Positions 14,761 to 22,566 of a stretch of DNA of 64,000 nt are shown piece after piece. Origin of the DNA: Amaricoccus sp963763295 (GTDB lineage Bacteria > Pseudomonadota > Alphaproteobacteria > Rhodobacterales > Rhodobacteraceae); the NCBI GenBank assembly GCA_963763295.1, contig CAVXOH010000006.1, positions 62,001 through 126,000 on the forward strand, read 5' to 3'. Within the stretch, counting starts at the first letter, position 1, and each line of letters begins with the position of its first letter. Position numbers and translations under genes: made by a program. The notes beneath the pieces are model-generated. The model saw only the letters and a list, made by a program, of their open reading frames with translations. It had not been told where the DNA came from and did not search any database.

Positions 14761-16068
14761 TCACTCCGCCCGGTGCCCGAGCCGCTTCCGGATGCGCCGG
14801 ACCATGAACCAGACGACGAGCACCACGGGCACGGTCAGGATCGCGAGCAGCGTGCCCGACGAGATGTGCGCCCGCTCGGCGACGGGCGCGAAGACGTGCT
14901 CGGCGAGGTTGACCGCGTAGTAGCTGATCGCCACCACCGACAGCCCCTCAACCGTCTCCTGCAGACGGAGCTGCAGCGCGGCGCGGCGGTCCATCGCCCG
15001 CAGCACCTCGACGTTCTGCGCCTGGTTCGCCACGTCGACGCGGGTGCGCAGCAGGTTCGCGGCGCGCTCGGCGCGCGACGAGAGGTCGGCGAGCCGCTCC
15101 TCGGCCGAGCGGCAGGTGCGCATCGCCGGGTCGAAGCGCCGTGTCATGAACTCGGCGAAGGTCTGCCGGCCGCCCATCCGCTCCTCGCGCAGCACCGCGA
15201 TGCGCTGGTTGACGATCGCGGCATAGGCGCCGACGGCGCCGAAGCGGAAGCTGCTCGTCGAGGACAGGTGCTCGATCTCGGCCGACATTTTCAAGAGCCG
15301 GTCGAGCGTCTCGGGCTCGTGCCCGGTCTCGGCGGCCATCCGCGCCACTACCTCGGTCAGCTCGCGGTCGAGTCGCGCCACCGCGCCGGCGACCGCGCGC
15401 GCCCGCGGCAGGGTCAGCATCGCCGCGCACTTGTAGGTCTCGATCTCGAGCACCCGCTGCGCGATGCGGCCGAGCCGGCGCCGGCCGATGCCGGGCCGCG
15501 CCATAACCGCGAAGCGCGAATGGCCGTGCTCGTCGACGCGGAAATCGCCGGCGATCACCGCCTCATCATCGACGACGCGGCTGACCGCGAGGCTCTCGGG
15601 CACGAACCAGCCGGGGAAGTCGCGCTCGATCCGAGCCTCGCGCGCCTCGGGCGCGACGCTCTCGATGCGCACCAGCGCCGAGGTCAGCACCCGCCCCGGC
15701 GCCGCGGCCAGCCAGTCGGCGGGGAGGAGCGCGAACATGTCGCCCGCGAACGGCACCGGCGCGACGCCCTCGGCAAACAGCGTGTAGGTGACGAACTCGG
15801 TGTGCAGCTCCCACTTCAGGAAGCCGCGCCCGATCGCGCCCGAATAGTGGCTGGCACCCGGCGGCGGATGGGGCGCGCCATGGCGGTCGAGGAGCGCGGT
15901 CAGGTGCGCGCGGTCGCGGTCGCGGTCGCGCTCGGCGGCGTTCTCCGGCTCCATGATCGCGAGGTGCAGCGCGCGGCAGGGCGCGGTCAGCTCGGGGAAC
16001 GGCCGGGCGTGCAGCTCGTTCACGAGGCCGAAGCGGCCGGGATAGTCGTCGAGCGCGAGCTTGGCCAT
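14761..16068 (-). CDS. DUF3422 family membrane-anchored protein
   Basis: A 435-residue protein recognised by the N-terminal block LVNELHARPFPELTAPCRALHL (about residues 15-36), the signature of DUF3422. The middle is soluble and acidic-basic mixed with helical segments. The C-terminus has two hydrophobic helices (AISYYAVNLAEHVFAPVAE and GTLLAILTVPVVLVVWFMV) followed by a basic tail, so the protein is probably anchored in the inner membrane. No reaction is established for the family. I place the start at MAKLALDDYPGRF because the family normally begins a few residues before the NELHARPFP block. Confidence 0.85.
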   Translation of the reverse strand: MAKLALDDYPGRFGLVNELHARPFPELTAPCRALHLAIMEPENAAERDRDRDRAHLTALLDRHGAPHPPPGASHYSGAIGRGFLKWELHTEFVTYTLFAEGVAPVPFAGDMFALLPADWLAAAPGRVLTSALVRIESVAPEAREARIERDFPGWFVPESLAVSRVVDDEAVIAGDFRVDEHGHSRFAVMARPGIGRRRLGRIAQRVLEIETYKCAAMLTLPRARAVAGAVARLDRELTEVVARMAAETGHEPETLDRLLKMSAEIEHLSSTSSFRFGAVGAYAAIVNQRIAVLREERMGGRQTFAEFMTRRFDPAMRTCRSAEERLADLSSRAERAANLLRTRVDVANQAQNVEVLRAMDRRAALQLRLQETVEGLSVVAISYYAVNLAEHVFAPVAERAHISSGTLLAILTVPVVLVVWFMVRRIRKRLGHRAE

Positions 16069-16245
16069 GCGCGAGGCTCCCCGAGGCTGCGCGAACGCCG
16101 CAACCCTGCCACGCCGTGCGCAGAATGCCAGCGCCAAGTTTGCGCCCGGGTCCCGCGCGAACCGGCTGGTGCGACCCGCGGCGGCGCAGTAATTCAGGCG
16201 GGCACAGTACGGCCAATCAGACGCGGCAAAAGAACGAGGGACGAC

Positions 16246-16935
16246 ATGATCAAGCGACTCGCGGCAGAGGCGATCGGCACCTTCTGGCTGGTGTTCGGAG
16301 GCTGCGGCAGCGCCGTGCTCGCGGCGGGCTTCCCCGAGCTCGGCATCGGCTTCGCCGGCGTCGCGCTCGCCTTCGGGCTGACCGTGCTGACGATGGTCTA
16401 TGCCCTCGGGCCGATCTCGGGCGGACACTTCAACCCGGCCGTCTCGCTCGGCCTCGCCATCGGCGGCCGCTTCGCGCGGGGCGAGCTCCTGCCCTACTGG
16501 ATCGCGCAGGTCGTCGGCGGACTGGTCGCGGCGGGCATCCTCTTCGTGATCGCCTCCGGGCAGCCCGAGTGGGTCCCCGGCGGCTTCGCCTCGAACGGCT
16601 ACGGCGCCAACTCGCCCGGCGGCTACGGTCTGTTCGCCTGCCTGCTCATCGAGGTGGTGCTGACGGCCGGATTCCTCCTGGTGATCCTCGGCGCGACGAG
16701 CCCGCTGGCGCCGGCGGGCTTCGCGGGCATCGCGATCGGCCTCGCGCTCACGCTCATCCACCTGATCTCGATCCCGGTGACCAACACCTCGGTCAACCCG
16801 GCGCGCTCGACCGCCGTCGCGTTCTTCGCCGAGACCGGCGCCGTCGGCCAGCTCTGGCTGTTCTGGCTGGCACCGCTGATCGGCGCCGCGCTCGGGGCGG
16901 CGATCTGGAAGGGACTCTTCGCCGACGCGGACTGA
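16246..16935 (+). CDS. aqpZ: Aquaporin Z, water channel
   Basis: A 229-residue major intrinsic protein with six membrane helices. The two pore motifs are present: HFNPAVS in the first half (about residues 62-68) and SVNPARS in the second (about 183-189). The residues around them, including the histidine in LIHLISIPVTNTSVNP, favour the narrow water-specific filter of AqpZ over a glycerol facilitator. The start ATG at 16246 fits the usual MIKRLAAEAIGTFWLVFGG N-terminus. It converges with smc across a short gap that holds a hairpin. Confidence 0.94.
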   Translation: MIKRLAAEAIGTFWLVFGGCGSAVLAAGFPELGIGFAGVALAFGLTVLTMVYALGPISGGHFNPAVSLGLAIGGRFARGELLPYWIAQVVGGLVAAGILFVIASGQPEWVPGGFASNGYGANSPGGYGLFACLLIEVVLTAGFLLVILGATSPLAPAGFAGIAIGLALTLIHLISIPVTNTSVNPARSTAVAFFAETGAVGQLWLFWLAPLIGAALGAAIWKGLFADAD

Positions 16936-16936
16936 T

Positions 16937-16956
16937 CTCGGGGGCGGAGCCCCGAG
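16937..16956. terminator. Candidate hairpin terminator between aqpZ and smc
   Basis: CTCGGGG (16937-16943) pairs with CCCCGAG (16950-16956) around a 6-nt loop, starting 1 nt after the aqpZ stop and 13 nt from the smc stop. There is no T-run on either side, so termination strength is uncertain, but the position between two convergent genes fits a bidirectional terminator. Confidence 0.4.
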
Positions 16957-16968
16957 CCCTCGGGCCGG

Positions 16969-19900
16969 TCAGCCGACCGGCTCGACGATGCGCTCGGCCG
17001 CGGCGAGGTCGACGGAGACGAGCTGGCTGACCCCCTGCTCGGCCATCGTCACCCCGAAAAGCCGGTCCATCCGGGCCATCGTCACCGCGTGGTGGGTGAT
17101 GATCAGGAAGCGGGTCTCGGTGCGATCGATCATCTCGTCGAGGAGGTCGCAGAACCGGCCGACGTTGGCGTCGTCGAGCGGCGCGTCGACCTCGTCGAGC
17201 ACGCAGATCGGGCTCGGATTGGCGAGGAAGACCGCGAAGATCAGGCTGAGCGCCGTCAGCGTCTGCTCGCCGCCCGACAGCAACGACAGCGTCGAGAGCT
17301 TCTTGCCCGGCGGCTGGCACATGATCTCGAGCCCGGCCTCGAGCGGATCGTCGCTCTCGACCAGCACGAGGCTCGCCTCGCCACCGCCGAACAGGCTGCG
17401 AAACAGCGCGCCGAAGTTGCGGTTGACCTCGTCGAAGGCCGCGAGCAGCCGGCCGCGCCCCTCGCGGTTGAGGTTGGCGATGCCGTGGCGCAGCTTGCGG
17501 ATCGCCTCCTCGAGGTCGTCGCGCTCGCGCGCCAGCGTCTCCGATTCCTCGCGGATCGCCCGCGCGTCCTCCTCGGCGCGCAGGTTGACCGGCCCGAGCC
17601 CGTCGCGCGCCCGGCGCAGCCGGTCGGCCTCGGCCTCGAGCGCCCCGGCCGGCGGCACGCTCTCGGCGCTGGCGTCGAGCTCGGCGAGGAGGTCGCCGGC
17701 GGCCTTGCCGGTCTCGGCCGCGAGCCGCTCGGTCGCTGCCGCGGCACGGGCGTCGGCCGCCTCGCCCATCGCCTCGGCCCGGGCGCGCGCCTCGCGTGCC
17801 TCGCCCGCAGCGCGCTCGGCGCTCCGGGCGGTCGCGTCGCGGGTCCGGAGCTCGGTCTCGCCGGCGGCCAGCGCGTCGGCGGCGCGGCGGCGGCGGGCCT
17901 CGGCCTCCTCCGCCCCCGCGGCGAGCTCGGCGCGCCGCGCCGCGAGCGCCGGCGGCCGGGTCCGGGCCTCGGCCAGCGCCGTCTCCGCCGCGGCGGCGCG
18001 GCGGTCGAGGTCGGCGAGCCGGCCGGTGGCGGAGGCGCGGCGCGTGGCCCACCCCTCGGCCTCGCGGGCGATCTCGGCGAGGCGGCGCGTGCGCGCGGCC
18101 CCGGCGCGCTCGATCTCGTCGGCCTCGGCGCGGCGGGTCAGCATGGTGATCCGCGCCGCCTCGACGCGCAGCCGCTCGGCCTCGACCGCCGCCCGCGCCT
18201 CGGCCGGATCGGCGAGCCCCGCCGCGGCCGCCTCGGCTTCCGCCAGCGCGGCGCGCGCCGCTGTGAGCTCGTCGGCCCGGCGCGCGCCGGCGCTGCGCAG
18301 GGTGGCGACCCGGGCGGCGGCGGCCTCGCGCGCCGCCTCGGCGCGCGACTGCGCGCGGCCGGCCTCGGCCAGCGCCTGGTCGGCGGCCCTGCGGGCGGCG
18401 CGCGCGGCCGTCTCGGTGGCCCCCGCCTCGGCCAGCCGCGCCGCGGCGGCCCCCTGCGCGGCGTGAGCGGCGTCGAGCTCGGCCGCGGCCTCGGCGGCGC
18501 CGCGCCGGACCTCGGCAAGGCGGTTGCGCTGCTGCAGCCGCAGCGCCGCCGCCGACGGCGCCGAGCCCGCGGCCACATGCACGCCGTCCCAGCGCCAGAG
18601 GTCCCCCTCGCGGCTGACCAGCCGCTGCCCGGGGCCGAGCGCCGCCTGCAGCCGCGCCCCTTCATCCCGCTCGACGACCCCGATCGCCGCCAGCCTTCGC
18701 GCCAGCGCCGGGGGCGCGCTCACCTGCCCGGCGAGCGCCACCGCCCCGGCGGGAAGCGCGGCCGCGTCGAGCGGCGCCAGCGCGTGCCAGCCGCTCGCAT
18801 CGGGCGCGTCCGCCAGCGGCAGCGTCAGGTCGTCGGCGAGCGCGGCGCCGAGGGCCAGCTCGAGGCCGGGAGCGACGGTGATCGCATCGAGGACCGGCGC
18901 GACCGCCCCGGCGGGACGGGCGAGCAGCCGCTCGAGCCCCGCCACCTCTCCCTCGAGCGCCCGCGCCGCACCCTCGGCCTCGCCGAGGCGGCTGCGCGCG
19001 GCCCCCTCGGCGCCCCGGGCCTCGGCGGCCGCCGCTTCGGCCGTCCCGAGGCCGGTCTCCGCGGCGGTGGCTCCCGCCGTCGCCGCCTCGGCCTCAGCCG
19101 CGGTATCGCGGCCCGCCGCCTCGGCCGCGGCCAGATCGCGCGTCGCCGCCGCCAGCGCGCCCTCCGCGGCATCGAGCCCGCGCGCGACCTCGCCGGCGCG
19201 GCGTCGCGTCTCGTCGAGCGCGCGGCCGGCGGCCTGGTGCTCGGCCACGAGCCGCGCCGCCGCCTCGGCGCGGTCGTCGAAGCTCGCCTCGGCCGACCGC
19301 AGCACGGCCGCCGCCTCGGCGGCGGCGTCGCGCGCGGCCGCCAGCGCCGGCTCGTGCCCGGCGCCCTCGGCTTCGAGGCCGGACCGCTCCTCGGCGAGGC
19401 GGCCGTCCATCGCGACGGCGTCGCGGTCGAGCGCCGTCTCGCGCTCGCGGTCGGCGGCGAGCTGGACGAGCTGGGCGTCGAGCGCGGCGATCTCGCGGCG
19501 CGCCGCCTCGGCCTCGGCGTCGAGCCGATCGCGCTCGAGCGTCAGGCGCTGCAGCACGGCTCCGGCGATCGCGTCCTCGTCGCGCAGCGCCGGCAGCGCC
19601 TCGTCCGCCTCCGCCCGCAGCCGCGCGGCGGCGGCCGCCTCGGCCTGGGCGGCGCCGGCGGCGCGGGTGGCGGCGAGGAGCGCGGCGGCGGCCTCGGCGC
19701 GGGCGGCCTCGGCGTCGTGCCAGTGGCGCCAGAGCAGCAGCGCCTCCGCCCGGCGCAGCGCCTCGGCGATCTCGCGGTAGCGGGCCGCCTGGCGGGCCTG
19801 GCGCGCGAGGCTCGCGAGCTGGCCGTCGAGCGCCTCGAGCACGTCGGCGACGCGGGCGAGGTTCGCCTCGGTCGCGCGCAGCTTCAGCTCGGCCTCGTGC

Positions 19901-20430
19901 CGGCGCTGGTAGAGGCCGGAGATGCCGGCCGCCTCCTCGAGGATGCGGCGGCGCGCCTTCGGCCGCGCGTTGATCAGCTCCGCGATCTGGCCCTGCCGGA
20001 CCAGCGCCGGCGAGGTCGCCCCGGTCGACGCGTCGGCGAAGAGCATCGCGACGTCGCGCGCCCGTGCCTCGCGCCCGCCGACCCGATAGGCCGACCCGGC
20101 ATCGCGGGTGATCCGGCGGATGATCGTCAGATCGTCGGCGTCGTTGAACCCGGCCGGCGCGGTGCGGTCGCGGTTGTCGATCGTCAGCGTCACCTCGGCG
20201 TGGCCCCGCGCCGGACGGGCGGCCGAGCCCGCGAAGATCACATCCTCCATGCCGTCGCCGCGCATGATCGAGGGCCGGTTCTCGCCCATCACCCAGCGCA
20301 GCGCCTCGAGCAGGTTCGACTTGCCGCAGCCGTTCGGGCCGACCACCCCGGTCAGGCCCGGCGCGATCACGAGCTCGGTCGGATCGACGAAGCTCTTGAA
20401 ACCGAGAAGACGCAGGCGGGTGAAATGCAC
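16969..20430 (-). CDS. smc: Chromosome segregation SMC protein
   Basis: A 1153-residue SMC ATPase. The N-terminal head has the Walker A loop GPNGCGKSN (31-39). Two very long alanine/glutamate/arginine-rich coiled coils flank a hinge near residues 520-610. The C-terminal head has the ABC signature LSGGEQ (1051-1056), Walker B ICVLDE (1075-1080) and the switch histidine in ITHHAVTMA. It dimerises at the hinge and, with ScpA/ScpB, compacts and segregates the chromosome. The length is normal for alphaproteobacteria. scpA and scpB are not in the window. Confidence 0.96.
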   Translation of the reverse strand: MHFTRLRLLGFKSFVDPTELVIAPGLTGVVGPNGCGKSNLLEALRWVMGENRPSIMRGDGMEDVIFAGSAARPARGHAEVTLTIDNRDRTAPAGFNDADDLTIIRRITRDAGSAYRVGGREARARDVAMLFADASTGATSPALVRQGQIAELINARPKARRRILEEAAGISGLYQRRHEAELKLRATEANLARVADVLEALDGQLASLARQARQAARYREIAEALRRAEALLLWRHWHDAEAARAEAAAALLAATRAAGAAQAEAAAAARLRAEADEALPALRDEDAIAGAVLQRLTLERDRLDAEAEAARREIAALDAQLVQLAADRERETALDRDAVAMDGRLAEERSGLEAEGAGHEPALAAARDAAAEAAAVLRSAEASFDDRAEAAARLVAEHQAAGRALDETRRRAGEVARGLDAAEGALAAATRDLAAAEAAGRDTAAEAEAATAGATAAETGLGTAEAAAAEARGAEGAARSRLGEAEGAARALEGEVAGLERLLARPAGAVAPVLDAITVAPGLELALGAALADDLTLPLADAPDASGWHALAPLDAAALPAGAVALAGQVSAPPALARRLAAIGVVERDEGARLQAALGPGQRLVSREGDLWRWDGVHVAAGSAPSAAALRLQQRNRLAEVRRGAAEAAAELDAAHAAQGAAAARLAEAGATETAARAARRAADQALAEAGRAQSRAEAAREAAAARVATLRSAGARRADELTAARAALAEAEAAAAGLADPAEARAAVEAERLRVEAARITMLTRRAEADEIERAGAARTRRLAEIAREAEGWATRRASATGRLADLDRRAAAAETALAEARTRPPALAARRAELAAGAEEAEARRRRAADALAAGETELRTRDATARSAERAAGEAREARARAEAMGEAADARAAAATERLAAETGKAAGDLLAELDASAESVPPAGALEAEADRLRRARDGLGPVNLRAEEDARAIREESETLARERDDLEEAIRKLRHGIANLNREGRGRLLAAFDEVNRNFGALFRSLFGGGEASLVLVESDDPLEAGLEIMCQPPGKKLSTLSLLSGGEQTLTALSLIFAVFLANPSPICVLDEVDAPLDDANVGRFCDLLDEMIDRTETRFLIITHHAVTMARMDRLFGVTMAEQGVSQLVSVDLAAAERIVEPVG

Positions 20431-20591
20431 GATGCCTCGCGGGTTGGCCAGCGCCCAGATTTCCCGCTGGGTGGGATTCTGTCAACCGTATATGGCGGGT
20501 GGCCGGGACCATGCCGCTATATCTCGGAGTTCTGGACGGCCCCCCGGCATTGTGGCGATATGCCTGCCTGCGCCCCACCCGGGAGAGACCG

Positions 20592-20972
20592 ATGCCCTAC
20601 CAGTACGACGACCAGAACGTCTTCGCGCGGATCCTGCGCGGCGAGATCCCGAACCAGACCGCGCTCGAGACCGAGCACACGCTCGCCTTCCACGACATCC
20701 GGCCGCAGGCGCCCGTGCATGTCCTGGTGATCCCGAAGGGCGCCTACGTCACCTACGACCACTTCGGCGCCGAGGCGAGCGACGCCGAGATCGCCGACTT
20801 CACCCGCGTCGTGGCCCGGCTCTGCGCCGAGCTCGGGGTGGCGCCGGGCGACGGCGGCCTCGGCTACCGGCTGATCGCGAACTCCGGGGTCGCGGGAGTC
20901 CAGGAGGTGCCGCACATGCACGTCCACATCCTCGGCGGACGCGGGCTCGGCCGGATGCTGCAACCGGCTTGA
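20592..20972 (+). CDS. HIT (histidine triad) family hydrolase
   Basis: A 126-residue protein with the histidine triad HMHVHILGG at about residues 108-116 and the N-terminal block NVFARILRGEIPNQTALE typical of Hint-type proteins. These hydrolyse AMP-linked phosphoramidates or dinucleotides through the central histidine. The ATG at 20592 with GGGAGAGACC upstream gives the standard length; the in-frame extension upstream is not HIT-like. It diverges from smc. Confidence 0.92.
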   Translation: MPYQYDDQNVFARILRGEIPNQTALETEHTLAFHDIRPQAPVHVLVIPKGAYVTYDHFGAEASDAEIADFTRVVARLCAELGVAPGDGGLGYRLIANSGVAGVQEVPHMHVHILGGRGLGRMLQPA

Positions 20973-20989
20973 CCGCGCCGCGCGGCTCA

Positions 20990-21031
20990 GGTACTTAACG
21001 GACGTGTTAATTAACGAATCGATTCAGTACC
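20990..21031. promoter_or_regulatory. Candidate ArsR operator: nested dyad
   Basis: A perfect palindrome GTTAATTAAC (21006-21015) sits at the exact centre of outer arms GGTACT (20990-20995) and AGTACC (21026-21031). A second perfect palindrome, GAATCGATTC, abuts it at 21016-21025. The dyad lies 11 bp upstream of the arsR start codon and is AT-rich in an otherwise GC-rich region. ArsR/SmtB repressors bind such dyads at their own promoter, so autoregulation is inferred. Confidence 0.55.
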
Positions 21032-21041
21032 CGGAGCCCGC

Positions 21042-21389
21042 ATGACGCAGGACAGCCTCTCCGCCACCCTATCGGCGCTCGCCGATCCGACCCGCCGGGC
21101 GATCCTCGCGCGGCTGGCGGACGGGGCGGCGACCGTGGGCGAGCTGGCCGCGCCGTTCGAGATGAGCCTGCCGGCGGTGTCGCGGCACCTGAAGGTGCTC
21201 GAGCGCGCCGGCCTGATCGCGCGCGGCCGCGAGGCGCAGTGGCGGCCCTGCACGCTCGACCCGGAGCCGCTGCGCGAGGTCGCGGGCTGGCTCGAGACCT
21301 ACCGCCGGCTCTGGGAGGCGAGCTTCGACCGCCTCGACGCCTATCTCCAGGATCTGCAGAAGGGAAATCCCGATGGACACGATCACTGA
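21042..21389 (+). CDS. ArsR-family transcriptional regulator
   Basis: A 115-residue winged-helix protein. LSALADPTRRAILARLADGAATVGELAAPFEMSLPAVSRHLKVLERAGL gives the ArsR helix-turn-helix (about residues 8-56). No ArsR or SmtB metal-binding cysteine cluster is visible, as expected for the subgroup linked to AHSA1/SRPBCC proteins. Its stop overlaps the next gene by 17 nt. It probably represses its own operon through the dyad at 20990-21031; the effector is unknown. Confidence 0.9.
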   Translation: MTQDSLSATLSALADPTRRAILARLADGAATVGELAAPFEMSLPAVSRHLKVLERAGLIARGREAQWRPCTLDPEPLREVAGWLETYRRLWEASFDRLDAYLQDLQKGNPDGHDH

Positions 21390-21846
21390 CGCCGCCCCCC
21401 GCGCCGACGACGCGACTCTCTGCATCGAGCGCCTGCTGGCGGCGCCGCGCGAGCTGGTCTTCGCCGCCTGGACCGAGCCGCGCCACCTGCGCCGCTGGAG
21501 CGCGCCGCACGGCTTCGACATTCCGCTCGCCGAGGGCGACCTGCGGCCCGGCGGCGGCTGGCGGGCGGCGATGCGGGGACCCGACGGCACCGAGCATCGC
21601 CTCGTCGGCACCTACCGCGAGATCCTGCCGCCCGAGCGGCTGGTCTTCACCCACGCCTGGATCGGCGAGGACGGGCGGCCGGGACCGCAGACGCTCGTCA
21701 CCGTGACCTTCGAGGCGGTGGGCGACAGCACGCTGATGCGCTTCACCCAGACCGGCTTCGACAGCCGCGCCGCGCGCGACGGCCACGGCGGCGGCTGGAC
21801 CGAAGCGTTTGAGCGGCTTGAAGCCTGCCTCGCGGCCGAGGCTTGA
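21373..21846 (+). CDS. SRPBCC (AHSA1-like) domain protein
   Basis: A 157-residue protein. The start region ERLLAAPRELVFAAWTEPRHLRRW and GDLRPGGGWRAAMRGPDG, then EILPPERLVFTHAW, are typical of the AHSA1/CalC group of the START-like fold, which encloses a hydrophobic ligand pocket. Its gene overlaps arsR by 17 nt, so it is co-translated with it; such pairs are very common and their biological role is not established. A VOC protein gene follows after 45 bp. Confidence 0.88.
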   Translation: MDTITDAAPRADDATLCIERLLAAPRELVFAAWTEPRHLRRWSAPHGFDIPLAEGDLRPGGGWRAAMRGPDGTEHRLVGTYREILPPERLVFTHAWIGEDGRPGPQTLVTVTFEAVGDSTLMRFTQTGFDSRAARDGHGGGWTEAFERLEACLAAEA

Positions 21847-21891
21847 GCCGTCGCGCCACGGCGCTATGGTCGGCTCCGGGAGGAGCCGACC

Positions 21892-22302
21892 ATGAACGTC
21901 AACATCTACCTGAGCTTCGACGGCCGCTGCGCCGAAGCCTTCGACTTCTACGCGCGCGTGCTCGGCGGCACGGTCGAATCCAGGCACACCTGGGGCGAGA
22001 CCCCCAATGCCGCCGACATGCCGGCCGAGGAGCACGGCAAGATCATGCATTCGCAGCTGCGCGTCGGCGACCGGATCATCATGGGCGCCGACGCGCCGAA
22101 GGCCTGGCGCAGCAAGCCCGAGGGCTTCTCGGTGTCGGTCAACCTCACCGACGTCGACGAGGGCCGGCGGGTCTTCGACGCGCTCGCCGAAGGCGGCACG
22201 GTGAAGATGCCCTACGAGCCGACGTTCTGGGCCAAGGGTTTCGGCATGCTGATCGACCGCTACGAGATCCCCTGGATGGTGAACGCCAGCGACCCGGCCT
22301 GA
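21892..22302 (+). CDS. VOC family protein (PhnB-like)
   Basis: A 136-residue protein of the glyoxalase/bleomycin-resistance (VOC) superfamily. The PhnB-like start MNVNIYLSFDGRCAEAFDFYARVLGG and the second half GFSVSVNLTDVDEGRRVFDALAEGG give the paired beta-alpha-beta-beta-beta modules. PhnB-like members often lack the full metal triad and have no proven activity. The GGGAGGAGCC motif upstream is a good ribosome site. It lies directly after the arsR-AHSA1 pair and is probably the third gene of that unit. Confidence 0.87.
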   Translation: MNVNIYLSFDGRCAEAFDFYARVLGGTVESRHTWGETPNAADMPAEEHGKIMHSQLRVGDRIIMGADAPKAWRSKPEGFSVSVNLTDVDEGRRVFDALAEGGTVKMPYEPTFWAKGFGMLIDRYEIPWMVNASDPA

Positions 22303-22379
22303 CCTGCGTGTCCGAGCATTGCCCCCCGGCGGCCCGGCGGGCTAAAGCAGGGCGTCCCGCGCCAGCGACGGAGTGCCCC

Positions 22380-22565
22380 ATGCCCGTGCCCGACCCCGAA
22401 GTGATCGAAGTCACCTCGACCCGCATCGCCTGCGACGGCGGCAACGGCCCGGCCGGACATCCGCGGGTGTGGCTGCAGATCGACCCGGACAAGGGCTGGG
22501 TCGAGTGCGGCTACTGCGACAGGCGCTACGTCCTGAAGCCGGGCGCGGCGACCGCGGACCATTGA
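22380..22565 (+). CDS. Small CHCC-type zinc finger protein
   Basis: A 61-residue protein containing RIACDGGNGPAGHPRVWLQID and then VECGYCDRRYVL, which supply the Cys-x-His-x-Cys-x2-Cys ligands of the zf-CHCC family, related to the zinc-binding C-terminus of complex I subunit NDUFS6. It is widespread in alphaproteobacteria. A role in complex I assembly is possible by homology only. polA starts 1 nt after its stop. Confidence 0.82.
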   Translation: MPVPDPEVIEVTSTRIACDGGNGPAGHPRVWLQIDPDKGWVECGYCDRRYVLKPGAATADH

Positions 22566-22566
22566 C

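Noticed and set aside
17089..20730. A 1213-codon open frame on the plus strand opposite smc
   Set aside because: Arg/Gly/Leu-rich shadow of the smc coding strand with no recognisable motif.
20985..21020. A CtrA site (TTAA-N7-TTAA) upstream of arsR
   Set aside because: The TTAA spacing is 8, not 7, and the block is better explained by the exact dyad symmetry.
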